From Streptosporangium sp. NBC_01756 (GTDB lineage: Bacteria > Actinomycetota > Actinomycetes > Streptosporangiales > Streptosporangiaceae): a stretch of DNA of 64,000 bases. Under the pieces are notes generated by a model. It made no database searches, was not told the origin of the DNA, and was given only the letters and a program-made list of their open reading frames with translations. This document shows positions 32,314 to 40,621 of this stretch, in pieces. How positions within the stretch are numbered: the stretch's first letter is position 1; every line of letters begins with the position of its first letter. The translations under genes were made by a program, and so were the position numbers. The stretch spans positions 5,022,001 through 5,086,000 of the forward strand of contig NZ_CP109130.1 in assembly GCF_035917975.1 (NCBI RefSeq). Direction: 5' to 3'.

Positions 32314-32951
32314 CCAGGCTCCAGGGATCGCACTCCCCTTCCATCCCGATGCCGTCGCGGCCCTCGGCATACCCACCGGGGGGCTGTCGGCGGTGCGCGG
32401 GAGAAGGGGTGGAAAGGGAAGAACCCCGGGCCTGTTCCTCCTGCCGTGCGGGAGGGCCAGATGGACCAAAGACGGGATGACCCGCCCTCTGGCAGCCCGG
32501 GGTTCCGGTGAGTGTATGGATTCGCCGAACGTCGCCAGACGCCCGGACAGAGTCCGGAGTCGCGGCGTCCTAGCGGACAGCCACCTCGCTAGTCCACTTA
32601 TGATCAACCATTGTTCGGACCACCTCCTTTCGGCGTGCCCCGAGACTACAAACCCGGCTCGGCGCGAGGCAAATGTTTTTTCGCCCCGCCCGCCCAGGGC
32701 TGCTCCGACCTGCCGGCACCCTGCTCAGCGGGCCGATGGGAGCAGTATGGGGACACGGCGTGGGCGATCAAGCTTCCTTCGTCTCCGGCGCCAGGATCGG
32801 CACCGCTCTGCTGCGTCATCGGTAACCGCCGGACGCACGCCGGAACGGCGGCTGTCCACGTTGCATGTGTCCATCGCAACGGCGGACCGCCGGTCGTGAC
32901 GGGGCTGGGTGACGGCCTGCCGACCGTATTCCGTTGAAGGGTGCCGCTGGT
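32314..32951. other. 638-bp stretch without a supportable gene
   Basis: No frame here has actinomycete-like third-position GC together with a start and RBS. Base composition is lower in GC around 32570-32700 (for example TTATGATCAACC and ATGTTTTTTCG), unlike neighbours. It contains the structured element at 32422-32504 and ends at the MerR-type promoter. It may be remnant DNA of a lost gene or carry an RNA. Confidence 0.5.
32422..32504. other. Multi-stem inverted-repeat element, possible RNA or terminator
   Basis: AACCCCGGGC (32422-32431) pairs perfectly with GCCCGGGGTT (32495-32504). Inside it GCCAGA (32456-32461) pairs with TCTGGC (32488-32493). The nested stems lie 109 bp after the FABP gene. 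No known RNA family is recognised; a long-range terminator is the simplest reading. Confidence 0.35.
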
Positions 32952-32982
32952 TTGACCTTGACGCTGCGTCAACTTCTAGCAT
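32952..32982 (+). promoter_or_regulatory. MerR-type promoter with 19-bp spacer
   Basis: TTGACC (32952-32957) and TAGCAT (32977-32982) are separated by 19 bp instead of 17, with the dyad TTGACGCTGCGTCAA (32958-32972) in the spacer. Overlong spacers carrying a dyad are the hallmark of MerR-activated promoters. The downstream MerR/TipAS gene is the likely regulator. Confidence 0.8.
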
Positions 32983-32989
32983 CGGGGCC

Positions 32990-33874
32990 ATGACGATCAC
33001 CGTTCTCGACACCTGCTCCGCCATGAGGGAAATCCTGCGGGCGCCGGTCGCGGACCGCGTCGACCTGCTGCGTTCGATGCTGGAGCCCATCAAGGGCATG
33101 TACCGCTACCACCCCGGCGAGATCGACCTGGCGGCCGTGCACCTCCAAACGTCCGGGTTCCCCATCGACCGCGACGAGGAGCGCTGCCTCGACGCGCTCG
33201 AAACCCTGGCGGCGGCCGGGGCCTGGGAGCGGATGCAACGCGCGCTCGACGACGCCCTCGCCGTACTGCTGGAGGCGACGCCGGGCCTGACGGCTCCGGA
33301 CATCACCGTGCTGTTCGTGCTCGGCGATCCGGGTGACGAACACTTCATGGGCCCCTGCAAAGGATTGACCGGGTTCGGCGGCATCTCGGGCCAGATCGCC
33401 ATCACGTTCTGGCCCTTCCCGGAGAACGTGGCGCGGCTGGAGGCCACCGCCGTGCACGAACTGCACCACAACCTGCGGTGGAGCCCGGGCGGGGTCGTGT
33501 GGAACCCGATGACCGTCACAGTCGGCGAGCACATCGTCGGCGAGGGTCTGGCCGACGCCTTCGCCCGCCAGCTCTACGGCGAGGAGCTCGGCCCCGCCCG
33601 CATCGGTGTGCCGCACCTGCACGACGACGAGGTCTTCGCCAAGGTGCTCACCGGGCTCGACGTGACAGGCATGCAGAACTTCACCGCCTGGGTGCACGGC
33701 GACCCCGGCGCCGAGCACCTCGGCGTCACCCCGGTGGGACTGCCGATGGGCGCCGGGTACGCCGCGGGCAACCGGCTGGTCGACACCTACCTGGCGGCGA
33801 CCGGGCAGACGGCGGCGCAGGCCCTGCACGCCGACAGCTCGGAGATCATCGCGACCACGCTCCGCCGCGGCTAA
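32990..33874 (+). CDS. DUF2268 putative zinc-dependent protease
   Basis: 294 residues. The DUF2268 domain (about residues 100-290) contains HELHHN, an HExxH motif with His156, Glu157 and His160, and the following VGEGLADAFARQLYG supplies a plausible third ligand (Glu). There is no signal peptide. It is expressed from the MerR-type promoter and followed 11 bp later by the MerR/TipAS regulator, a pairing that suggests an inducible response to a small molecule. Substrate unknown. ATG 32990 lies 8 nt after the -10 box, so the transcript is probably leaderless. Confidence 0.8.
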   Translation: MTITVLDTCSAMREILRAPVADRVDLLRSMLEPIKGMYRYHPGEIDLAAVHLQTSGFPIDRDEERCLDALETLAAAGAWERMQRALDDALAVLLEATPGLTAPDITVLFVLGDPGDEHFMGPCKGLTGFGGISGQIAITFWPFPENVARLEATAVHELHHNLRWSPGGVVWNPMTVTVGEHIVGEGLADAFARQLYGEELGPARIGVPHLHDDEVFAKVLTGLDVTGMQNFTAWVHGDPGAEHLGVTPVGLPMGAGYAAGNRLVDTYLAATGQTAAQALHADSSEIIATTLRRG

Positions 33875-33885
33875 CATCTGGAACG

Positions 33886-34644
33886 ATGGAGTGGACGATC
33901 CAGGAGCTCGCGGCGAGGGCCGGCATCACCAGCCGCACCCTGCGGCACTACGACCGAGTCGGGCTCTTGGCCCCGTCCCGGGTCGGCGCGAACGGATACC
34001 GCTACTACGACCCCATCGCGGTCGCCCGGCTGCAGCGGATCCTGCTCATGCGGCGGTTCGGGATGGGCTTGCCGGCCATCGCCCAGGTCCTGGCCGACGA
34101 GGTGGACACGGGCGACGGGCTCCGCGCCCACATCGCCGCCCTGGAAGAGGAACGAAACCGCATCGAACGGCAGATCCGGTCTGTGCGTCACACGCTCGAG
34201 GCCCTGCAGGCGGGGGCGGAACCGCAGATGGACGTCATGTTGGCGGGGTTCAACGACCACTACAAGGACGAGGTGATCTCACGCTGGGGCGAGCGCGCGT
34301 TCCAGGTGAGCAACGACTGGTGGCACGGCAAGACCCTTGACCAGCAGCGGGCCTGGAAGCAGGACAGCGAGGACCTCGTCGCCGCCTGGGTCGCCGCGGC
34401 GAAGGCCGGGATCTCTCCGACTTCGGTGCGTGCCCAGACGCTGGCCGCCCGGCACGTCCGGTGGCTGAGCCGGATCCCGGGTACCCCCACGGCCGAGGGC
34501 GACCGGGAACGCTCGATCGCGATGGTGAAGGGCGTAGGGGACATGTTCGTCGACGACCCCCGCTTCGCCGGCATGTACGACGACGCCGCGGGGGCGGCGT
34601 TCGTCCGCGACGCACTGCACGCGTACGCGCGGACCCGGATGTAA
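33886..34644 (+). CDS. MerR-family regulator with TipAS antibiotic-recognition domain
   Basis: 252 residues. Residues 1-70 are a MerR winged helix (TIQELAARAGITSRTLRHYD), 80-115 the coiled dimer helix, and ~125-252 the all-helical TipAS domain (FNDHYKDEVISRWGERAF..., WVAAAKAGISPTS). TipA proteins bind thiopeptides such as thiostrepton and then activate their own promoter; TipAS domains are also found in other drug-sensing regulators. No separate promoter is needed, since it can be read from the dyad promoter before the DUF2268 gene. Confidence 0.88.
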   Translation: MEWTIQELAARAGITSRTLRHYDRVGLLAPSRVGANGYRYYDPIAVARLQRILLMRRFGMGLPAIAQVLADEVDTGDGLRAHIAALEEERNRIERQIRSVRHTLEALQAGAEPQMDVMLAGFNDHYKDEVISRWGERAFQVSNDWWHGKTLDQQRAWKQDSEDLVAAWVAAAKAGISPTSVRAQTLAARHVRWLSRIPGTPTAEGDRERSIAMVKGVGDMFVDDPRFAGMYDDAAGAAFVRDALHAYARTRM

Positions 34645-34791
34645 CTCGTGCCGCAAGAGCTCTTGTCCTCCCCGGAGGTGGGCGAGAGCTCACGACCGCT
34701 CGGCTACTTCGGGTACTTGCAGACGGTGTCGCCGCGGTGGCTGTCGGATCGGCCCGACCGGACGCTGTCGACGATGACGGCGGACACCCCA

Positions 34792-36279
34792 TCAGTTCGC
34801 CGTCACCTGATCCGGCTCGCCGAACCAGCGATACAGCGCGGTCCTGAGTGTGGACGCGTCGCCCGGGGCGCTCCAGGCCGCGTAGCCGTCGGGGCGGACC
34901 AGGATCGGCTCGCATGAGACTTCTACGGTGTCCACCCGATGGGCCCATCGGGCCACGACGTCCAGGAGATCGTCGCGGTCACCGAGGAAGAGCGGCCTGC
35001 CGGCGCGGAGCAGCTCCACCAGGGTGACGACGCCGTCCGCGGTCGTGAGCTCCAGGTCCGGGACAAGCCGTCCGGCCCCGGGATGGCCGACGTCGTAGGC
35101 CGTTCCGGTGCCGCTGATCATGCTGCCGAGGTAGTCGTTGACCTGATCGAGTCCCATGAGGTCGGCGAACAGCTCCCGCAGGGGGTCGATCCGGGGATCG
35201 GGATCGGCCAGGGCGGTCTGCGCGCGGACGTTCCACAGGACCCGCGCCGCCACCGGATACCGCTCGTCGTGGTAGCTGTCGAGCAACCCGTCCGGAGCCC
35301 ATCCGCGCACGTGGGCGGCGAGCTTCCAGCCCAGGTTCACCGCGTCCTCCAGGCCGGTGTTGAGGCCCTGCCCTCCCCAGGGGAAATGCACGTGGGCGGC
35401 GTCCCCGGCGACGAGCACGCGCCCCAGGCGATACGTCTCGGCCTGGAGTGCCGCGTCACCGTATCGGGTCAGCATGCGGGGTTCGGCCATCCGGATCGGG
35501 CGCCCGGCGATGTGCTCGGCCGTCGAGCGCAGCTCCTCCATGGTCACCGGCGCCTCCCTGTCGGGGTGCGGGCCGCGGAAGTCGTAGGTGCCGATCCGGC
35601 TGTGGCCGTACCCTCCCCAGATCATGAGCCAGCCGCGCGAAGTTCGGTGCCACCCTCCCGGCAAGGGGTCGAGCAGCCGGACCTCGCCCATCAGCGCCGC
35701 GACGCCGGCCTTCGTGCCGGTGAACGGGATGCCGGCCAGCCTGCGGACCGCGCTGCGGGCTCCGTCCGTGCCGACCACGTAACGGGCGGTCAGCTCGTAC
35801 GGCCCCGCCGGGCCGTGCACGGTCAGTGTGACGCGATCGGCGTCCTGGGCGAGGCCCGCGACCTCGTGCCCGCGCCGGATCTCCGCACCCAGTTCCGTGG
35901 CGCGGTCGGCGAAAATCTGCTCCGCCCGGGCCTGCGGGCTGCCGACGAGGGTGGGACCCTCCCCGGCCACCGTACCGAGGTCCAGCTCGAACATGCCGGA
36001 GAAGTGGAACCGTACGCTCCCGTATGAGGATCTTCCCACCGCGTCGAGCAGACCGCGGCGGTTCAGGGTCTGGGCGGTCCTGGCGTGCAAGGTTCCGGCC
36101 TTGGACTCTCCGGATGGTGTGGGGAGCCGTTCGAGAACCACGGGAGGGGTGCCGTGAAGGGCGAGTTCGGCGGCGAGCAGCATGCCCACCGGGCCACCGC
36201 CGACCACGACGACGTCGACCATGGCGGCGCCGGCCACGGAGGTGTCGACCTCCGCGACACGAAAGGTCTCATCAGGCAT
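34792..36279 (-). CDS. FAD-dependent aromatic monooxygenase (PHBH family)
   Basis: 495 residues. FAD-binding GGGPVGMLLAAELA near residues 27-40, DG motif VVGTDGARSAVRRLAG near residue 170, and GDAAHVHFPWGGQGLNTGLE near residue 294 define the class A flavoprotein hydroxylases that act on polyketides or drugs such as rifamycin or tetracycline. The C-terminal thioredoxin-like domain (~390-495) is present. Substrate cannot be inferred. The start is ATG 36279, overlapping the mini-MFS ORF by 8 nt; an internal ATG 20 codons later is possible. Confidence 0.88.
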   Translation of the reverse strand: MPDETFRVAEVDTSVAGAAMVDVVVVGGGPVGMLLAAELALHGTPPVVLERLPTPSGESKAGTLHARTAQTLNRRGLLDAVGRSSYGSVRFHFSGMFELDLGTVAGEGPTLVGSPQARAEQIFADRATELGAEIRRGHEVAGLAQDADRVTLTVHGPAGPYELTARYVVGTDGARSAVRRLAGIPFTGTKAGVAALMGEVRLLDPLPGGWHRTSRGWLMIWGGYGHSRIGTYDFRGPHPDREAPVTMEELRSTAEHIAGRPIRMAEPRMLTRYGDAALQAETYRLGRVLVAGDAAHVHFPWGGQGLNTGLEDAVNLGWKLAAHVRGWAPDGLLDSYHDERYPVAARVLWNVRAQTALADPDPRIDPLRELFADLMGLDQVNDYLGSMISGTGTAYDVGHPGAGRLVPDLELTTADGVVTLVELLRAGRPLFLGDRDDLLDVVARWAHRVDTVEVSCEPILVRPDGYAAWSAPGDASTLRTALYRWFGEPDQVTAN

Positions 36280-36565
36280 CGGCGTGGACTTTCTCGGTCT
36301 CGGTCTCGGCCTGGCGTCGCTTGAAGGTCAGGGCGATGAGGGCGCTCAGCAGGATGCCCGCGGCGGCGGCGAAGACCGCGATCCGAAGGCCGTCCGCGAC
36401 CTCGCCGTGCAGGGCTTCGCCGGTCAGCCAGCCCAGGCCCTCACCGATCCGGGGAAGGGCGACGAAGACGATGTTGAAGTCGAGCGAGGTGATCAGCTGG
36501 GCGAAGGCCAGCAGGGCCAGGGTCCAGCCGAGGTGCCGGCTCCGTGGCGGGGAGAGGGACGACAT
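36272..36565 (-). pseudogene. Internally deleted MFS drug transporter (TM1 joined to last TM)
   Basis: 97 residues in frame. Residues 8-45 (LGWTLALLAFAQLITSLDFN, IVFVALPRIGEGLGW) are the first transmembrane helix and loop of a 14-TM DHA2 transporter. The rest (DGLRIAVFAAAAGILLSALI, ALTFKRRQ) is the last helix and tail. About 350-400 residues between are missing with the frame kept. It has a start, a stop and an 8-nt overlap with the monooxygenase, so it may still be translated as a two-helix protein, but it cannot transport. Confidence 0.75.
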
Positions 36566-36593
36566 GACTTCCTTCGGATTGTTCGGTAAACGC

Positions 36594-36610
36594 GAACAGT
36601 TTTACTGTTC
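36594..36610. promoter_or_regulatory. Operator palindrome between mini-MFS and ArsR-like genes
   Basis: GAACAGT TTT ACTGTTC is a 17-bp perfect dyad in the 104-bp divergent gap. It is the most likely binding site of the ArsR-like regulator, controlling both directions. Confidence 0.65.
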
Positions 36611-36669
36611 GGGATCCTCGTACAGTTACGGTCGCGGCGTCAAGTTCGCTTTTTCCGTACAATCGCCCT

Positions 36670-36987
36670 ATGGCTGTGCTTCACCCGTCGCCCGAGCAGT
36701 TCCGGCTGGAAGAGGTTCTCGCCGCGCTCGGTCACCCGGTCCGGGCTGCGATCGTCCGGACGCTCGCCCATGGTGAGGAGATGTTCTGCGGTGTGATCGT
36801 GCCCGGCGTCCCGAAGTCGACCCTCACCCACCACTGGCGGGTGCTGCGCGAGAGCGGCGTCATCTGGCAGCGTCCGTCCGGACGCAAGCTCTACATCACC
36901 CTCCGGCGGGACGACCTCGACGCCCGCTTCCCCGGCTTCCTCGACTTCGTCCTGTCCGAAGAATCCTTCGGGAGGGTCTCCGTCTGA
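36670..36987 (+). CDS. ArsR-like winged-helix regulator
   Basis: 105 residues with the winged helix EEVLAALGHPVRAAIVRTLA, KSTLTHHWRVLRESGVIWQR and SGRKLYITLRRDDLDARFPG. No metal-binding Cys pair is evident, so a metal sensor is unlikely. It is divergent from the mini-MFS/monooxygenase pair and probably represses it via the dyad at 36594-36610. Confidence 0.82.
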   Translation: MAVLHPSPEQFRLEEVLAALGHPVRAAIVRTLAHGEEMFCGVIVPGVPKSTLTHHWRVLRESGVIWQRPSGRKLYITLRRDDLDARFPGFLDFVLSEESFGRVSV

Positions 36988-37084
36988 CCGTAGGGTCGGA
37001 AGCCGGCTCCGACGCCCTCATCCGGCGGACCGGGGTTTCGCGCGCGTGAGCCCCGTCACGCCGCAATGCTCCTAGACTCTGGGC

Positions 37085-37498
37085 ATGACCGAGACGTCGT
37101 GGCATGAGCAACTGCGGGCGCGCGGTTACCGGGTCACCCCGCAACGCCAGCTGGTGCTTGAGGCGGTCAAGGCCGCGGAGCATGCCACTCCCGAGGAGAT
37201 CTGCGCCCGGGTGCGGGAGACCGCCCGCGGGGTGAACATCTCGACCGTCTACCGGACCCTCGAACTGCTCGAGGAGCTCGGCATGGTCACCCACACCCAT
37301 CTCGGGCACGGCGCCCCCACCTATCACCTGGCGGCCGACGCGGACCATGTGCACGTGGTCTGCCACCAGTGCGGAGAGATCTCCGAGGTCCGCCCGGAGC
37401 TGGTGGGCGACTTCGCGGCCAAGCTCGACCAGGAGCTCGGATTCGCCGTCGACGTGCACCATCTGACGGTCTTCGGGCGGTGCCGTAACTGCCGTTGA
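37085..37498 (+). CDS. nur: Fur-family metalloregulator, Nur-like (nickel)
   Basis: 137 residues: winged helix (LRARGYRVTPQRQLVLEAVK, INISTVYRTLELLEELG except first residue V) and a dimer domain with two CxxC pairs (CHQC, CRNC). The THTHLGHGAPTYHL segment matches the His-x-His nickel ligands of Streptomyces Nur, and DHVHVVC and HHLTVFGRC the remaining histidines. Nur represses nickel uptake and Fe-superoxide dismutase when nickel is ample. No target gene is adjacent, so the metal is inferred from residues only; Fur or Zur remain possible. ygfZ follows within 20 nt. Confidence 0.75.
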   Translation: MTETSWHEQLRARGYRVTPQRQLVLEAVKAAEHATPEEICARVRETARGVNISTVYRTLELLEELGMVTHTHLGHGAPTYHLAADADHVHVVCHQCGEISEVRPELVGDFAAKLDQELGFAVDVHHLTVFGRCRNCR

Positions 37499-37517
37499 GG
37501 CCTCGTAGGCTGGGTCC

Positions 37518-38504
37518 ATGCGAAGCCCTCTGCTGGACACTCCCGGCGCGGTCGCGGCCGGGACCCCTGACGCCGACGTCGCCGGACACTACGGTGACCC
37601 GTTCGCCGAACAGCGTGCGTTCCTCGCCGGTGAGGCGATGGTCGACCGGAGCAACCGCGGAGTCGTCCGGATCTCCGGACCCGACCGGCTGAGCTGGCTC
37701 AACAGCCTGAGCTCACAGAAGCTCGACGACCTGAAACCCGGCCAGGCCACCCAGACGCTGTTCCTGGACGCCCAGGGCAGGGTCGAGCACCACCTCGCGC
37801 TCGTCGACGACGGCGAGGCCGTCTGGGCGCACGTGGAGCCGGGCACGTCGCCCGAACTGGTCGTGTTCCTGGACAAGATGCGGTTCATGCTCCGGGTGGA
37901 GGTCGCCGACCTGACGGACGGCTACGCGGTGGTCTCCGTGGCCGACGCCGCACGGCACACCCCGCCCCCGGGAGCGATCCTCGTCGGAGACGACGTGCTG
38001 CTCCCGCGCGAGCTGCTGGCCGAACGGCTCGGCGGACTGCGACTCGCCGGACTCTGGGCCTACGAGGCGCTGCGGATCGAGGGCCACCGCCCCCGGCTGG
38101 GCTTCGAGACCGATCACAAGACGATCCCGCACGAGGTGGGCTGGATCGGCCCGGCCCTCCACCTGAGCAAGGGCTGCTACAAGGGCCAGGAGACCGTGGC
38201 GCGGGTGCACAACCTCGGCCACCCCCCGCGCCGCCTGGTCTTCCTGCACCTGGACGGCAGCGTCGACACGCTGCCCGGACACGGTGCCCCGGTGATCCTC
38301 GACGACGTGGAGGTCGGCTCCGTCGGCAGCTCCGCCCGGCACCACGAGCTCGGCCCGGTCGCGCTGGCCGTGGTCAAACGGACCGTGCCGGTGGACGCCA
38401 CGCTGCAGGCCGGCGGGGTGGCGGCGACCCAGGAGGTCATCGTGCCGCCGGACGCCGGGCGCAACGTCGCCATCGACCCGGCCCTGCGCCGCCGCATCCG
38501 CTGA
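37518..38504 (+). CDS. ygfZ: YgfZ/GcvT-type folate-binding Fe-S assembly protein
   Basis: 328 residues of the GcvT-like fold with the defining KGCYKGQE motif (about residues 219-226), whose cysteine is essential in E. coli YgfZ. The family uses tetrahydrofolate to support or repair Fe-S proteins such as MiaB. The N-terminus RGVVRISGPDRLSWLNSLSS is also typical. It is followed by a strong terminator. Confidence 0.92.
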   Translation: MRSPLLDTPGAVAAGTPDADVAGHYGDPFAEQRAFLAGEAMVDRSNRGVVRISGPDRLSWLNSLSSQKLDDLKPGQATQTLFLDAQGRVEHHLALVDDGEAVWAHVEPGTSPELVVFLDKMRFMLRVEVADLTDGYAVVSVADAARHTPPPGAILVGDDVLLPRELLAERLGGLRLAGLWAYEALRIEGHRPRLGFETDHKTIPHEVGWIGPALHLSKGCYKGQETVARVHNLGHPPRRLVFLHLDGSVDTLPGHGAPVILDDVEVGSVGSSARHHELGPVALAVVKRTVPVDATLQAGGVAATQEVIVPPDAGRNVAIDPALRRRIR

Positions 38505-38514
38505 GATCACGCCG

Positions 38515-38547
38515 CCCGTGTCTCCCCACCGGGTGGGGAGACACGGG
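38515..38547 (+). terminator. Terminator after ygfZ
   Basis: CCCGTGTCTCCCCAC (38515-38529) pairs perfectly with 38533-38547 around a CGG loop. Confidence 0.88.
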
Positions 38548-38569
38548 TCGGATCAACCTCCGGTGAAGA

Positions 38570-38770
38570 TCAGCGCTTCGTCCAGATGGCCACGTAGGTG
38601 CCCTCCACATCGAGCTTCGAGGGCAGGAAGCCCTTGGCCTTCAGCTCGTCGAATCGCTTCTGGTAACCGCTCCCGCTCATGCCGGTGTACTCCTACCAGG
38701 CGGAGCCGCCGTCCTTGACCCATACGGCCGGGTAGGTGCCGTCGGGGCCGGCACACCGATCCCGCATAGC
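38570..38770 (-). pseudogene. Decayed BTRD1 (bacterial tandem repeat domain 1) gene fragment
   Basis: The minus strand reads GPDGTYPAVWVKDGGSAW, a TAG stop (38693-38695), then EYTGMSGSGYQKRFDELKAK, GFLPSKLDVEGTYVAIWTKR and a TGA at 38570-38572. Alternating (Y/A)AVW, GMSGxxYQxxFDxL and YxAIWxK blocks are the BTRD1 pattern seen in secreted beta-lactamase-related or polyglycine-hydrolase proteins. The in-frame stop and missing 5' end mark it as a remnant. Its upstream limit is uncertain. Confidence 0.7.
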
Positions 38771-38817
38771 AGTGGGTCCGGCACGCCGACGCTCCGGCGG
38801 GGAGGAGTTCCGAGCGT

Positions 38818-40458
38818 ATGCTCGGCCGCATGAAAGAACACACCACTCAAAACATGACAAAGGGGGTCACTCTTCGTCAGCTCCTCGCTTTCGACGAGGG
38901 CGGCATTCTGCAGCTATTACTGGCGCCCGCGGGCCGGGACGTCAACGTCGAGGGAATGATCATCGGTGATGAGGGGCCCGCCCATCCCCACGAAGGCCGG
39001 ATCGTTCTGGCGGCAGGACCGTTCCACTCCGGCGGGGCCGCCACGGTCTCGATCCGCGAAGCGGCCCGGCGGGGCGCCACCGCGGTGGTCGTACGGGTTG
39101 ACGACGCGTTTCCGGCCGACGCGATCGCCGCCGCCAGAGAGGCCGGCATCGCGCTGCTTGCCCGCGCCGACTGGACCGACTGGGATGATGTCGCGACTCT
39201 GCTGCGGTCGGCGGCGGCCTACGCCGAAGCCGGCCGCGGCGATCGCATGGCCGACGCCACGGCGGGTGGCGGCCTTGCCGCCCTGGCCTCGGTCGTCGCC
39301 GAGTTCACCGGCGGCTCGATCACCATCGAGGACACCCAGTTCCGGGTGCTCGCGCATTCCGCCACCGGCCCCGAGGCGGACGAGCTGCGCCGATCCACCA
39401 TCCTCGGTGGCCGGGTTCCCGACTGGCGCGTCGAGGAACTGCGACGTAGCGGCCTGCTCCGTGCCCTGTGGACCTCTGACGATGTCATTCACCGTCCCGC
39501 GGACGGCGGCATTCCGGAACGGCTGATCGTCGCCATCAGGAGCGGTCGTGAGATGCTCGGGTCCATCTGGGTCGCGGCGGACGGCCGCAGCCTGACCGCG
39601 AACGCGGCGAAAGCCCTGAGCCGCGCCGCCGAGGTCGCCGTGCCGTACCTGGTCCAGCACCGGCTGCGCGAGAGCTGCGCCGTACGCCGTGAGGAGCACG
39701 CGCTGCGCGGTCTGCTGGGCGGGCATGGCGACCGGAGCGTGCACGCGTGGTCTCTCGGACTCTCATCGGAGGCGTCGTGCGCCGTGGTGGTCGCCGAGCA
39801 CGACGGCCCGTACGACGCGCTCGCCGATCGCACCCTGGACGTGCTCGCCATGCAGGCCGCCTCCTACCGCCGCACAGTCCGCGTGCTGCGTGAGAGCGAC
39901 CGGGTGCTGGCGCTGCTGCCCGTGGACGGCGGCAACGACCGCGAGGCGCTCGGCCTGGCTCGTGAGCTGGACGTCCTGGCCGCGTCGATGCCGGGGGGCG
40001 GCACGGTCTGGGCCGGTGCGGGGTCCGTCGTCCCCTCCCCGCTGCTGGCGGCCGTTTCGCGGGAGGAGGCCACGCTGGTCGTACGCGTCCTGCGCGACCG
40101 TGAGGCGGCCGGCCGGAACCCGCAGCGGGTACGGCACGGCGGGGTCGCCGAGGCCGGGCTGACGCTGGACGTCCTGCGGGTCCTGGACGTGGTGCGCCCG
40201 GTGTGGGAGAAGGGCGGCGGGCCGGTGCACGAGCTCATCCACACCGATCTCGCGGCGGGCGGCGACCTGGTCCGCTCGATCTCCGCCTACCTCGACGCCT
40301 CGGGGGACATCGGCCGGGCGGCCCGGCGGCTCGTACTGCATCCGAACACCCTGCGGTACCGGCTGCGCCGTGCCCGAGAACGGTTCGGCGTCGATCTCGA
40401 CGACCCCGACACGCGGTTGATCATCACCTTGGCCGTGCGCCTCGTCGGGCGGTTCTGA
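38818..40458 (+). CDS. PucR-family transcriptional regulator
   Basis: 546 residues: an N-terminal PucR domain (about 14-125), a central GGDEF-like CdaR region, and the C-terminal HTH (SISAYLDASGDIGRAARRLV, LHPNTLRYRLRRARERFGVD). Such proteins activate purine, amino-acid or polyamine catabolic genes upon ligand binding. The start ATG 38818 has GGAGGAG at 38801-38807. The co-directional downstream operon (PLP enzyme, permease, D-aminoacylase) is its probable target, with 163 bp of promoter space between. Confidence 0.88.
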   Translation: MLGRMKEHTTQNMTKGVTLRQLLAFDEGGILQLLLAPAGRDVNVEGMIIGDEGPAHPHEGRIVLAAGPFHSGGAATVSIREAARRGATAVVVRVDDAFPADAIAAAREAGIALLARADWTDWDDVATLLRSAAAYAEAGRGDRMADATAGGGLAALASVVAEFTGGSITIEDTQFRVLAHSATGPEADELRRSTILGGRVPDWRVEELRRSGLLRALWTSDDVIHRPADGGIPERLIVAIRSGREMLGSIWVAADGRSLTANAAKALSRAAEVAVPYLVQHRLRESCAVRREEHALRGLLGGHGDRSVHAWSLGLSSEASCAVVVAEHDGPYDALADRTLDVLAMQAASYRRTVRVLRESDRVLALLPVDGGNDREALGLARELDVLAASMPGGGTVWAGAGSVVPSPLLAAVSREEATLVVRVLRDREAAGRNPQRVRHGGVAEAGLTLDVLRVLDVVRPVWEKGGGPVHELIHTDLAAGGDLVRSISAYLDASGDIGRAARRLVLHPNTLRYRLRRARERFGVDLDDPDTRLIITLAVRLVGRF

Positions 40459-40476
40459 CCACGCGACCTTGAACGT

Positions 40477-40498
40477 GCGGACAAAGGTCACCGTCCGC
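40477..40498 (+). promoter_or_regulatory. Dyad upstream of D-amino-acid operon
   Basis: GCGGAC (40477-40482) and GTCCGC (40493-40498) flank a 10-bp spacer shortly after the pucR stop. It may be a weak terminator or a PucR operator; I cannot tell which. Confidence 0.35.
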
Positions 40499-40621
40499 TT
40501 TGGAGCCTGGAACAAAGACGCAGAGGGGTGCTGTGACCGAATCTCGTCCTAGTCGGTTCTGAAATTGCTTCTGTCCATCTTTATATGGATACGTGGCGTG
40601 ATGATGTCAGGAGACTCGGAC

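Noticed and set aside
32225-32937. Plus-strand frames of 224 and 108 codons after the FABP gene
   Set aside because: The first overlaps the FABP gene out of frame; neither has an RBS, actinomycete codon pattern or similarity I recognise.
36272-36565. A genuine small EmrE-like two-helix transporter
   Set aside because: The two helices match opposite ends of a 14-TM MFS protein, which is better explained by deletion.
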